DNA of 64,000 bases, taken from positions 328,113 to 392,112 of the forward strand of contig JANSXC010000004.1 in the NCBI GenBank assembly GCA_024743115.1, in the 5' to 3' direction. The position numbers and the translations under genes are program-made. This stretch comes from a bacterium (GTDB taxonomy: Bacteria; Planctomycetota; UBA1135; UBA2386). Shown in pieces: positions 16,980-25,589 of the stretch (position 1 is the first letter of the stretch; each line of letters opens with the position of its first letter). The notes below the pieces were generated by a model. That model saw nothing but the letters and a program-made list of their open reading frames with translations. It made no database searches and was not told the origin of the DNA.

Positions 16980-18401
16980 ATGCGATCAGGCAAATCCGTT
17001 CTTCGCAGCATTCGCTCGCGGTTACGTGAGGCTGACACGCGTGAGGCCGAGGCGGCGAGGGATCTCGGCCTGCGGCGGCAGGAGGTGGAGCAAGCGCGGG
17101 CCGAGGAATCGCGGTGTGTCGCGCGACTGGCCAAGGTGCGCCTCGGCGCGATCGAGGGCAGCGCGGCGGCGCGGCGGCTCGACGCGGCCGATCGTGCGGC
17201 GCTGGATGTGCTCGCCGAGCGCGATCGCGAGCTCGAACGCCTCGAGCAGGAGATCGCCACCGGCGCTGCGGCTCTCGCGGACCTGGTCGACCGCCGCAGC
17301 GAGCGTCTTGTCACTCGTGACGAACGGGCGGATGCGTATCGCAGCCAGGTGGTCGCGACCCGCTCCCGACTGGAGTCCGACGAGGCATGGAACACGCAAC
17401 GGGGTCATGCGGAGTTCGCGGCCAATCAGTCGGAGAACGCCGCGAGGAAGGCGACGCAGGCCGAGCAGGACCGTGACAGCAAGCGGCAGCCCTATGAGCG
17501 CGACAAGCTGTTTTCGTACCTGTGGCAGCGGCGTTACCGGTTCGACGAGTACAAGGCCTACCCGTTGTTCGCGACGCTGGATGGTTGGGTGGCGCGGCTT
17601 TGTGGCTACGGCCGGGCTCATCGTGACTACCGACTGTTGCTCGAGATCCCGGAACGCCTGCGGGCGCACGCCGGCGACCTCGCGGCCCGCGCGGGAAGCG
17701 AACGTGATCGCTTGCTCGCGATCGAGGACGCGGCTCTGGCCGAGGACGGCGCCGTCGCGCTCGAAGAACGACTGCGCGCGGCGCAGGCCGAGCTGGATGC
17801 CGCGGAGCTTGCGGTCACCGAGGCGGAGGCGGTGCACGACCGTCGCTGCCTCGAGCAACAGGCGATGCTGGCGGGCAACGACCCGTACTCGGCGCGCGCG
17901 GCCGGGTTGATCCGCGATCAGCTGGCTACCGAGGATCTCGCGACCCTGCGACAAGACGCGCTCGCCACTCCGACGAGTGCCGACGACGAACTCGTGCGGG
18001 CGATTGCGCATGTGCGCGATCGGATCGGTGAACTCGAGCCGCGGCTCGAGCGCGCGGAGCGGCGTCTCCGCGAAGCGCAGGCCGCGGTCTCCGATCTGCG
18101 CGGTCTCGAGCGCGACTTCCGCCGACGAGACTACGAATCCAGCCGGTCGGTGTTCGACGACGACTTCGACATCGGCTACCTGCTCGGCAGCATGATGCGT
18201 GGTGCGATCGGCCGCTCGGACGTGTTCCGTCGCATGCGCCGGCACCAGAGCTGGAAGTCGTCGGGCTCGAGCTTCGGCAGCTTCGGCAGTGGGTTCGGCA
18301 GCAGCTCGGGCGGCAGTTTCGGTGGTTTCGGCGGCGGCGGGTTCAGCTCCGGTGGCGGCTTCGGTGGCGGCGGTGGCTTCAGCAGCGGCGGCGATTTCTG
18401 A
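16980..18401 (+). CDS. Coiled-coil protein with Gly/Ser/Phe-rich C-terminal tail
   Basis: A 473-residue protein of two Arg/Glu/Ala-rich coiled-coil blocks (about residues 10-155 and 235-395) flanking a short globular segment ('RDKLFSYLWQRRYRFDEYKA', residues ~178-197). It ends in a ~65-residue low-complexity tail of GGF/GSF/SSGG units after 'FDDDFDIGYLLGSMMRG'. Similar Gly-Phe-Ser tails occur at the ends of membrane-associated coiled-coil proteins and may drive condensation or membrane contact; that is inference. I start at ATG 16980 (GAGG upstream) rather than GTG 16971. It is the third gene of the operon with the TelA-like and DUF6384-like genes and shares their lack of catalytic motifs. 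I do not recognise a characterised homologue. Confidence 0.6.
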   Translation: MRSGKSVLRSIRSRLREADTREAEAARDLGLRRQEVEQARAEESRCVARLAKVRLGAIEGSAAARRLDAADRAALDVLAERDRELERLEQEIATGAAALADLVDRRSERLVTRDERADAYRSQVVATRSRLESDEAWNTQRGHAEFAANQSENAARKATQAEQDRDSKRQPYERDKLFSYLWQRRYRFDEYKAYPLFATLDGWVARLCGYGRAHRDYRLLLEIPERLRAHAGDLAARAGSERDRLLAIEDAALAEDGAVALEERLRAAQAELDAAELAVTEAEAVHDRRCLEQQAMLAGNDPYSARAAGLIRDQLATEDLATLRQDALATPTSADDELVRAIAHVRDRIGELEPRLERAERRLREAQAAVSDLRGLERDFRRRDYESSRSVFDDDFDIGYLLGSMMRGAIGRSDVFRRMRRHQSWKSSGSSFGSFGSGFGSSSGGSFGGFGGGGFSSGGGFGGGGGFSSGGDF

Positions 18402-18480
18402 GTAGCGTTGCTCGCTTCGCGTGCGGACCTGCTCAGGACTACGCCGCGCTCCTTCGGCACGCCGCTCAGGTTGTGAAGGC

Positions 18481-20091
18481 TTACGGCACGATCGTGATCT
18501 GCACCGGGTTGCTCGCCCGAGCTGCCACGAGGTTGCTGCCGTAGGCCAGGTGTGCGAAGTGCATCGTCGCGCCGGCGAGCTGCGGCGGGATGAAGCCCGG
18601 GGGTACCACGAGCGATGACGTCGAGCCACCCAGGGAATCGAACGTGCCGACCGTGTTCGAGAAGATGCCCGTGTTGAACGAAGTCGCCATCGAGGCGGTC
18701 AGGAAGTCGACGTTCAGCGGCAGACGCACGCCGCCCGGGACGAGGGTGCCAGGACCCGTGCCGGTAAAGGAGCCGAGCAGCAGGAAGTAGTGGTTCGTGA
18801 ACCCCGAGCTCTGGAGGTTCTCGAAATTGACTCGACCGCCGCTGACCGGCAGTTCGTTCGTGTTCGCCCATAACGACCGATCGATGTAGTTGGCTTGGAA
18901 CAGCCACGGCGCGGTCGTGTGCTGGTAGGTCCAGACGGTCTGGCCCGCCATGTCGATCTCGAAGATGCGCGCCTGCTGCGCGCTGCAGATCAGCGTGTTA
19001 CCGTTCGGTAGGCGCTCGGAGCCGGACGCGAACGCCGAGTAGAACGACGGATCCGAGTAGTTCCAGGTCGGAGCTGACGGGCCATAGCGGCCGGTCTGTG
19101 GGTCGAGGAAGAAGTTGCCTTGCGCGTCGGTCGGGATCGTGAGCTCGTGGATCGCCGAGCGGTTCGGCATCCAGCGGTTGTTGAACACCGTGATGTTGCC
19201 CGCGCCGGGCACCCCGGGCGGGATGAAACGCGGGTCGTGCTGGAAGTCGAGAATCTGGTCGTTGACCGTACCGGCGCGGTAGGCCGCGGGGTTGCCCCAG
19301 CGCCATAGGATGTCGCCACCCTTGCCGTAGTTGCCGCCCGTGTGACCGGCCGCCTCGGCGGTCGTCGTCGAGTGGTCGATGATGTAGATCTCGTTCTGTA
19401 CCCGCGAACTCAGGATGATGAGGTCGTGGATCGGGTCGTAGTCGATCCCGTTGAAGTGATTCCAGTCCCCGTCGTCGACGAGCGTCGGCGGGTAGTTGAT
19501 GTCGACGAGCTCCGGGTGATTCGCGACGGTGCCGAAGTTGGCCTTCGTCGCGTCGAAGTCCTGGATCAGATGGTCGTGCAGGCGCCACTGCCAGACGATG
19601 TCAGCCGTATCGAGCCCGGTCGGTTCGAGTTCGAGAACGGCATCGGGCAGCCAGACCGTGCCGCTCACCGTTGCCGGGTTGCGCCCCGCGGCGATCGCGT
19701 CGGGCACCGTGAGGCCGTCCCAGACGATCGCGAGGATGTTGCCGTTCGGCATGATCTCGAGATCGTGATGGGCGAAGAACTCGGGGCCGTCGACTTCGTA
19801 GTCCCAGTTGATCGTGCCGTCGAACGCGAGCCGCTGGAGCTGGCCCGTTTGTCCGGCGATGCCGAGGCTGCCCGTCGCGACCGCGCCACGAACGAGTTGC
19901 CCGTCGGGCGCGATGTGTGAGATCAGAGCCGCGCCCGGCCACTGGTGGACGATCACGCCCTGGTCATCGACGAGCCGCGAGGGTTCGTTGCTGGCAGGGG
20001 TCGATTGGAAGAGTCGGAGGCCGGGAGCTTGCGCGCTGGCGTGCGCGGCGGTCAGGGCGACGGCGATCGAGGCGAGGAGCGTGGTGTTCAC
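18481..20091 (-). CDS. Secreted aryl-sulfotransferase-like propeller protein
   Basis: A 536-residue protein with a signal peptide after the chosen GTG ('VNTTLLASIAVALTAAHASA'). The body is an arylsulfotransferase (ASST) beta-propeller: 'HHDLEIMPNGNILAIVWDG', 'DWNHFNGIDYDPIHDLIILS' with 'NEIYIIDHSTTTAEA', 'DILWRWGNP' and 'HDPRFIPPG'. The His of 'WNHFNGIDYDP' sits in the family's conserved position, but I cannot confirm the catalytic His. About 135 C-terminal residues ('YFLLLGSFTGTGPGTLVPGG' to 'VPPGFIPPQLAGATMHFA') form a separate beta-sandwich related in style to the tails of two other secreted proteins in this window. Activity is uncertain; many planctomycete homologues may be binding proteins. 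Confidence 0.75.
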   Translation of the reverse strand: MNTTLLASIAVALTAAHASAQAPGLRLFQSTPASNEPSRLVDDQGVIVHQWPGAALISHIAPDGQLVRGAVATGSLGIAGQTGQLQRLAFDGTINWDYEVDGPEFFAHHDLEIMPNGNILAIVWDGLTVPDAIAAGRNPATVSGTVWLPDAVLELEPTGLDTADIVWQWRLHDHLIQDFDATKANFGTVANHPELVDINYPPTLVDDGDWNHFNGIDYDPIHDLIILSSRVQNEIYIIDHSTTTAEAAGHTGGNYGKGGDILWRWGNPAAYRAGTVNDQILDFQHDPRFIPPGVPGAGNITVFNNRWMPNRSAIHELTIPTDAQGNFFLDPQTGRYGPSAPTWNYSDPSFYSAFASGSERLPNGNTLICSAQQARIFEIDMAGQTVWTYQHTTAPWLFQANYIDRSLWANTNELPVSGGRVNFENLQSSGFTNHYFLLLGSFTGTGPGTLVPGGVRLPLNVDFLTASMATSFNTGIFSNTVGTFDSLGGSTSSLVVPPGFIPPQLAGATMHFAHLAYGSNLVAARASNPVQITIVP

Positions 20092-20182
20092 GCCGACAGG
20101 ATCGCGCTTCGGCGGCGTTGGATGCAACCCGTTCCGGACGACGTGATGCGTGTGGGCGTAAGCCGACCTGGCGTCAGCGCGG

Positions 20183-20770
20183 TCAGCGAGCGGTCCACTC
20201 GTGCCGGAGCACCGCGTAGAGCAGCTCGTCGCGCCACTCGCCGGCGAGGAACGAGTACTCGCGGAACTCACCCTCGCGTCGCATTCCCAGCTTCTCCATG
20301 AGTCGCCAGGATGGTTCGTTGTCGGCAGCGCAGAGCGCAATCAGTCGGCGCACCTCGACCGTTTCGAAGAGATACCCGAGCAGCGCTGTGCAGGCCTCGA
20401 ACGCGAAGCCGCGGCGATGCCAATCGGTGTGTAGGCGGTAGCCGAATTCCATCGTGCCGAGATCCGCTGCGGTCACGCGCCAGCAGACGATGCCGAGCAT
20501 CTCGTCCGTGTTACATCCCGCAGCCGGTCGCGGCTCGATCGCAAGCAGTGCGAAGCGGCCCTCGGCGCCGTCCCAGGGTTCGAGCGCCTGCCGGCAGCGG
20601 GCTTCGATCTCGTCGTCGGGACCCGGATCGCGGATCCAGCGCATGATGCCCCGTTCGTGCTCGTGTGCGATCGCCGTCGGCAGATCGGCCTCGCGCATCG
20701 GTCGGAGGATCAGGCGTTCGGTCGTGATCGTGAGGTCGGGGACGTCGCGCACGAGTTGGTCGATCTTCAT
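20183..20770 (-). CDS. GNAT family N-acetyltransferase (RimJ/RimL type)
   Basis: A 195-residue acetyl-CoA-dependent acyltransferase: 'ITTERLILRPMREADLP' is the classic start of RimJ/RimL-like GNATs, 'GTMEFGYRLHTDWHRRGFAF' contains the acetyl-CoA-binding loop, and 'NEPSWRLMEKLGMRREGEF' is the conserved end. The ATG overlaps the stop of the rRNA methyltransferase gene (ATGA), making it the last gene of a three-gene unit with the methyltransferase and fucosidase. Coupling to a ribosome-modifying enzyme makes a ribosomal-protein or translation-factor substrate attractive, but this is inference. Confidence 0.85.
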   Translation of the reverse strand: MKIDQLVRDVPDLTITTERLILRPMREADLPTAIAHEHERGIMRWIRDPGPDDEIEARCRQALEPWDGAEGRFALLAIEPRPAAGCNTDEMLGIVCWRVTAADLGTMEFGYRLHTDWHRRGFAFEACTALLGYLFETVEVRRLIALCAADNEPSWRLMEKLGMRREGEFREYSFLAGEWRDELLYAVLRHEWTAR

Positions 20771-21945
20771 GGCTGGTCGGGGCCGGGTTCTCGGGGTGCC
20801 CCTCTGTCGGTCGTGGAGGTGGTGAGCGCGGTCACGGAAATGCCGCCATGTTTGGTCGTGAACGCGGCGGCGAGCGGGATCCCGGTGCGGCGGGCGAGCC
20901 GCACGTCGTGAGCGAGCAGGGCTGCCCGCCAGTCGGTTCCGAGTCCGCGAATCCGATGACCGAGTGCCTGGTAGAGGTTCAAGAGGTCTCGTTGACCGAT
21001 TCGTTTGCCGAATGGTGGGTTCGTTGCGACGACCCCGCGCGGTGGTGCGGAACCTTCGAACCACGGGTGAGCAGTGATCGCCGAGGTGCGGAAGTCGATA
21101 GCGTCCGCGACGTCGGCGCGTTCGGCGTTGGCGCGGGCTGCCGCGACTGCGCCATCGTCGCGATCGCTCGCGGCGATCGGCAGGCCGGTGGCTGGTTGTG
21201 GATCGATCATGCGCTCCGAGGCCGCGCTCCGGACTCGGGCCCAGACCGTCGGTTCGAACAGCGCGAGGTGCTCGAGCGGCGGCGCACGCAGCCGACCGGG
21301 AGCGAGACCGCGGCGGATGCCCGCGGCTTCGATCGCAATCGTGCCGGAGCCGCAAAACGGGTCGAGGATCGCGTCGTCTACCGTCGGCGCTGCCGCGCGA
21401 ACGAGGGCATGAGCGAGGTCTTCACGCAGTGGCGCCTTGGCACCTTGGAGTCGATAGCCGCGGCGATGCAGCGGCGTGGTCGTGGCATCGAGTGAGATCG
21501 TGCAGACGTCAGAGTGGAATCGGATCGCGATCCGCGCCGCATAGTCCGCGTCGTTCGTCGCGACGGCGGGCGCGGGCACGATCGCCGTCGCGATGGCGTT
21601 GGCGATCCGCTCGCTGATGGCGCGCGTGTGGTAGACCCGAGAACGGGTCGATGTCGCGCGCAGCACGATCGGCACGTTGGAGCGCAGCCAGTCGGACCAT
21701 GGCAGGTCCGCGGCCTTGCGCTGGAGTTCCCCGAGCGCGCGACATGGAAACTCGGCCAGCCGCAGCAGTACGTGGCTGGCGCAACCCAGTTCGAACGCGG
21801 CACGCATGACCCCGGCCGTGTCCGTCGTGAACGCGACGCCGCCCGCTTCGGCTGCGCCGGCGAAGTCGAGCTCCGTGAGCTCCGCGGCGACGAACGGCTC
21901 GAGGCCGGGCTGGCAGCTAGCGAATGCTTGGAACGGTTTGCTCAC
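20767..21945 (-). CDS. THUMP domain 23S rRNA methyltransferase (RlmL N-terminal/YpsC type)
   Basis: A 392-residue SAM-dependent rRNA guanine-N2 methyltransferase. The THUMP-type N-terminal region ('FASCQPGLEPFVAAEL', 'PLHRRGYRLQGAKAPLREDL') is followed by a Rossmann domain with 'DPFCGSGTIAIEAAG' (SAM loop) and 'VATNPPFGKRIG', the NPPF catalytic motif of N2-guanine methylation. Its length matches the RlmL N-domain/YpsC form and lacks the second RlmK methyltransferase domain. GTG start overlaps the fucosidase stop (GTGA) and its stop overlaps the GNAT start. The family normally modifies G2445 of 23S rRNA. Confidence 0.88.
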   Translation of the reverse strand: MSKPFQAFASCQPGLEPFVAAELTELDFAGAAEAGGVAFTTDTAGVMRAAFELGCASHVLLRLAEFPCRALGELQRKAADLPWSDWLRSNVPIVLRATSTRSRVYHTRAISERIANAIATAIVPAPAVATNDADYAARIAIRFHSDVCTISLDATTTPLHRRGYRLQGAKAPLREDLAHALVRAAAPTVDDAILDPFCGSGTIAIEAAGIRRGLAPGRLRAPPLEHLALFEPTVWARVRSAASERMIDPQPATGLPIAASDRDDGAVAAARANAERADVADAIDFRTSAITAHPWFEGSAPPRGVVATNPPFGKRIGQRDLLNLYQALGHRIRGLGTDWRAALLAHDVRLARRTGIPLAAAFTTKHGGISVTALTTSTTDRGAPREPGPDQP

Positions 21946-24062
21946 TGCACCAACACCGATAGTTCGCCGCACGAAGCCCACGGGCGGTTGCGGACTTCGC
22001 GGTTGCTCACGAGTTTGATATAGCGCAGCCCCGCGATTGCACCCGCGAAATCGATGCGCTGGGCGATCGGATTGTTCGCGATGTTGGCGAACGTCCCCTG
22101 GGCGAGCAGCTGCCAGGTCTTGCCGTCCGGGCTGGCGTGGAACTCGAAGTCCGCGATCGTGCCGTTGCTGCCACCGCTGCGCGGCTGGTAGAGGAAACCC
22201 GTCAGCGTGTGCTCGCGCCCGAGGTCGACCGTCAGGTGGTGTGGCGGCCGCGGCGTCTCGGTGCCGTAGCGCGTGTGCCAGTGCGTGCGTGGATTGCCGT
22301 CGATCGCCTTCTTCGCAGCCTCGCGGCCGCCCTGCTGGCTCGAACAGTCGTGGATGCGCCAGCCCTTCGGCGCGAGGCCGAACACGGCAGTCGCATCCAC
22401 TGCCGTGCCGAGCACGAGGCCCGGGGTCTCCGGCGCGCGGAATACTCCGGCGCGGATCGTGCCGCCCTTCGCGAACTCGAACGGGCCGGTGTAACGCTCG
22501 GACTTCACGGTCACGGCCGAGCCGTCGCGCGTGAAGCGGATCTCGCCGGCCTTGGCCCGGATCGCCACACGACCGTCGGGCCCGCGGGTGATCGTCGGAG
22601 GTTGGAGCAGCGTCGGCCGGCGATAGAGCCGGAACGAGGCGATGCTCGGTCTGCCGCGACTCTTCTCGATCCAGTAGCGGAAGCCTTCGCCCGTGACCGG
22701 CTCGGTTCGCAGGATCCGGCGCATGCCGACCGTGGTGCCGAAAGCGCACTCGCTCCAGCCGCCGCCGCGCAGCACCTCGATGCGAAACTGTTCGACGCGT
22801 TGGCCGATCTTGCCGACGTCCTCGACGAGTTCGAACGTGTCGACGGTCTGCGGTTTGTCGAAGTAGATTTCGCCGACCTTGGCGTAGGTCTTCTTCCTGG
22901 CGTCGCGGCCGAGGTCCCGTTCGAGTTCGCGGCCGAACGTGGCGTCCAGGTAGCGGCCGAGGTCCTTGAGCACGGCGACATCCGGATCCGCGATGCGCCC
23001 GCGCCGGTCGGCCGGCACGTTGAGCAGTAGCACCGCGTTCCCCCCGACGGCGCCGAACCAGTAGTCGAGCAGGGTGGGGAGCGACTTCACCTGACGGTCT
23101 TCGGGCGCGTGGTAGAACCAGCCCGGTCGGATCGAGACGTCGGTCTCGGCGGCCCACCAGCACAGCGCTTTGGCGCCCGCGAGTTTCTTCCTGCTGCCGA
23201 GATCTTGCTGCTGGTTGCGCGAACGCAGTTCCCACAAGGCGCGCCAGCTGTCGCGATCACTCTCGAGCGCGCCCGGGGCCTTCTGGTGCAGTGGCAAGAC
23301 GCTCCATTCCTGCGCGCGCGTGCGGCCGGCTTCGTTGCCGACCCAGCGCACGTCGGGGCCGGTGATCGCGATCGCGGCGTCGGGCTGCAGCTCGCGAACG
23401 AGCCGGAAGATCGCCTGCCAGTCGAACAGTGCGGGGTCATCGGGCGGGCAGTGTGCGCCGTCGAACCAGACTTCGAAGAGCGGGCCGTAGTCGGTGCAGA
23501 GTTCGCGCAGTTGCTGTTCGAACACCTTCTGATACGCGGGGGTGCCGAACGACTTCTGGTTGCGATCCCAAGGCGACAGGTAGACCCCGAACTTCATCCC
23601 GGCTTCGCGGCATGCGGTCGCGACCTCGGCGACGATGTTGCCGAGGCCGTGTTGCCATGGTGATGCGGCCACGTCGTGCTCGGTCGTCGCGCTCGGCCAC
23701 AGGCAGAACCCGTCGTGGTGCTTGCACGTCAGCACGACGCCGCGCATGCCTGCGGCTCGAAACGTCGCGACCCACTGTTTCGCGTCGAAATCCGTCGGAT
23801 CGAATGTGCTCGGATCCTCCTGGCCGTCGCCCCACTCACGATCGGTGAACGTGTTCATGCCGAAGTGCACGAACGCGTTGAAGCCCGTCGCCTGCCACTC
23901 GAGCTGTCGCGCCGTCGGGCGCACGTCTCGCGCCAGTTCGACGATCGTGTCGCGGCTGGCGCCGGCGGGCACCTGGACCGGGACGCCGGACGCGGACTGT
24001 CCGGTCGTCGGGCCGGACAGGGTCGGGATCGCGAGGGTGAGCAGGGCGAGAGCGCGGCGCAT
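21942..24062 (-). CDS. Alpha-L-fucosidase (GH29) with C-terminal discoidin-like domain
   Basis: A ~706-residue secreted glycoside hydrolase. The signal peptide 'MRRALALLTLAIPTLSG' follows the ATG at 24062; an in-frame GTG at 24071 is an alternative. The GH29 barrel shows 'NAFVHFGMNTFTDREWGDG', 'CKHHDGFCLWPS', 'YLSPWDRN' and the nucleophile motif 'FEVWFDGAHC' (the Asp). An F5/8 type C (discoidin) sugar-binding domain follows, near the C-terminus ('RTHWHTRYGTETPRPPHHLT', 'LGREHTLTGFLYQPR'). It would release L-fucose from fucosylated polysaccharides, fitting the algal-polysaccharide diet of marine planctomycetes. Unusually, it overlaps a 23S rRNA methyltransferase gene by 4 bp. Confidence 0.9.
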   Translation of the reverse strand: MRRALALLTLAIPTLSGPTTGQSASGVPVQVPAGASRDTIVELARDVRPTARQLEWQATGFNAFVHFGMNTFTDREWGDGQEDPSTFDPTDFDAKQWVATFRAAGMRGVVLTCKHHDGFCLWPSATTEHDVAASPWQHGLGNIVAEVATACREAGMKFGVYLSPWDRNQKSFGTPAYQKVFEQQLRELCTDYGPLFEVWFDGAHCPPDDPALFDWQAIFRLVRELQPDAAIAITGPDVRWVGNEAGRTRAQEWSVLPLHQKAPGALESDRDSWRALWELRSRNQQQDLGSRKKLAGAKALCWWAAETDVSIRPGWFYHAPEDRQVKSLPTLLDYWFGAVGGNAVLLLNVPADRRGRIADPDVAVLKDLGRYLDATFGRELERDLGRDARKKTYAKVGEIYFDKPQTVDTFELVEDVGKIGQRVEQFRIEVLRGGGWSECAFGTTVGMRRILRTEPVTGEGFRYWIEKSRGRPSIASFRLYRRPTLLQPPTITRGPDGRVAIRAKAGEIRFTRDGSAVTVKSERYTGPFEFAKGGTIRAGVFRAPETPGLVLGTAVDATAVFGLAPKGWRIHDCSSQQGGREAAKKAIDGNPRTHWHTRYGTETPRPPHHLTVDLGREHTLTGFLYQPRSGGSNGTIADFEFHASPDGKTWQLLAQGTFANIANNPIAQRIDFAGAIAGLRYIKLVSNREVRNRPWASCGELSVLVQ

Positions 24063-24156
24063 CCGACGCACGATAGCGGCCGCGTCGCGATTTCTACCGT
24101 CGCGTTTCGAACGGGCCAGTCGAGCGGGTCTGCCCGAGTCGGCTCGCTCGCGCGGA

Positions 24157-25551
24157 TCAGCGCAGCTCGCGGATCACGCGCATCATCTCGTCGACCGCCG
24201 ATAGCTTGTGCCGCACCTTGTCGCGCTTCTTGCCCTCGGCCTGCTCCCAGGCGTCGAGGCGTTGCCAATCCTGCCACGACACCGCATCGACGCTGCGCTC
24301 CGCGAGCACGGGCGCGATATCGTCGGCCGCGGGCGACAACGTCTTGCCGTCCGCGCGGTCGGTTTTCATGGCCTCGACGGTCGCCTTCGCGTCCGCGCTG
24401 TTGGTGCCGATCAGGCCGGTCGGCCCGCGCTTGCACCAACCCGCGACGTAGTGCCCCGCGACGACGTCGCCGCCGGGCGTCGCCAGCACGCGACCCTCCG
24501 CGTTCGGCACGATGCCCTTGCGCTCGTCGAACGGCACGCCGGGCACGGGCTCACCGCGGTAGCCGATCGCTTTGAAGAGCAGATCGCACTCGACCTCCTC
24601 GCTCGTGCCCTTCGACTTCGGTCGCGGTGTGCCCGAGTCGTCGGCCTGCAGCTTCATGTGCTCGACCTTGACCGCCCGAACGCTGCCCTCGCCAAGAATC
24701 TCCGTCGGGCTGACCAGGAATCGGCAACGCAGCTTGTTCGGTGCCGTGCCCTCACCGTGCTCCGCGCACCCGGTCAGGAACTTGACGTTGCGTTGCTGAC
24801 TGCGCGAACCGGACTCTTCGAGCCACCTCACGCTGAGTTCGTCGAGCTCGGCCTCGTCGGGCTCGAGCACGATATCGACGCTGTCGAGCTCGGCGATCTC
24901 TTCGATCTCCTTCGGTGAGAAGGCGGCCTGCGCCGGGCCACGCCGGCCGAGGAGCACGACCTCGGTGACCGAGCTCTTGCGCAGCGCCTCGAGCGCATAG
25001 TCGGTGATGTCGGTCGGTGCGAGTCGATCCGGCGATTGCAGGAGCACGCGCGCGACGTCCATCGCGACGTTGCCGTTCCCGACGAGTGCCACGCGTTTGG
25101 CGTTCTGCAGATCGAAGGTGCGGTGGCGGTGATCGGGATGGCCGTTGTACCAGCCGACGAACTCGGTCGCGGAGTGCACCCCCGCGAGGTCTTCGCCGGG
25201 CGCTCCGAGCTTGTTGTCACTCTCGCAACCGAACGCGTAGACGATCTGATCGTAGTGTTGGGTCAAGTCGTCGACCTGCACATCGCGCCCGAGCATGACG
25301 TTCCCGAAGAACCGGAAGCCGGGGTTCGCGGCGATCTTGTCATAGACCCGGGTCACGCTCTTGATCTTCGCGTGGTCCGGCGCGACACCGCCGCGCACCA
25401 GGCCGAACGGCACGGGCAGGCGATCGAACATGTCGACGCGCACCTCGAGGTCCTGGGCATCTCCCTTCGCCTTGAAGATGGCCTCGGCAGTGTAGAAGGC
25501 GGAGGGGCCGGAGCCGATCACCGCGACGCGCCAGTGCGAGCTGGAGTGCAT
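24157..25551 (-). CDS. FprA-type ferredoxin/adrenodoxin-NADP reductase
   Basis: A 464-residue flavoprotein of the FprA/adrenodoxin reductase family, moving electrons between NADPH and ferredoxin. The FAD Rossmann motif is 'VAVIGSGPSAFYTAEA' near the N-terminus, with the family block 'LPVPFGLVRGGVAPDH'. The NADP-binding motif is 'VALVGNGNVAMDVARVLL', and the hallmark 'GWCKRGPTGLIGTNSADAK' is present near residue 375. Length matches the family. The start is 38 bp from the divergent bicupin gene, so the promoters must overlap. The physiological ferredoxin partner is not in the window. Confidence 0.9.
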   Translation of the reverse strand: MHSSSHWRVAVIGSGPSAFYTAEAIFKAKGDAQDLEVRVDMFDRLPVPFGLVRGGVAPDHAKIKSVTRVYDKIAANPGFRFFGNVMLGRDVQVDDLTQHYDQIVYAFGCESDNKLGAPGEDLAGVHSATEFVGWYNGHPDHRHRTFDLQNAKRVALVGNGNVAMDVARVLLQSPDRLAPTDITDYALEALRKSSVTEVVLLGRRGPAQAAFSPKEIEEIAELDSVDIVLEPDEAELDELSVRWLEESGSRSQQRNVKFLTGCAEHGEGTAPNKLRCRFLVSPTEILGEGSVRAVKVEHMKLQADDSGTPRPKSKGTSEEVECDLLFKAIGYRGEPVPGVPFDERKGIVPNAEGRVLATPGGDVVAGHYVAGWCKRGPTGLIGTNSADAKATVEAMKTDRADGKTLSPAADDIAPVLAERSVDAVSWQDWQRLDAWEQAEGKKRDKVRHKLSAVDEMMRVIRELR

Positions 25552-25589
25552 GAGGTTCGCATGATAGCCCGGGGCGTGGTTATTCTGCG

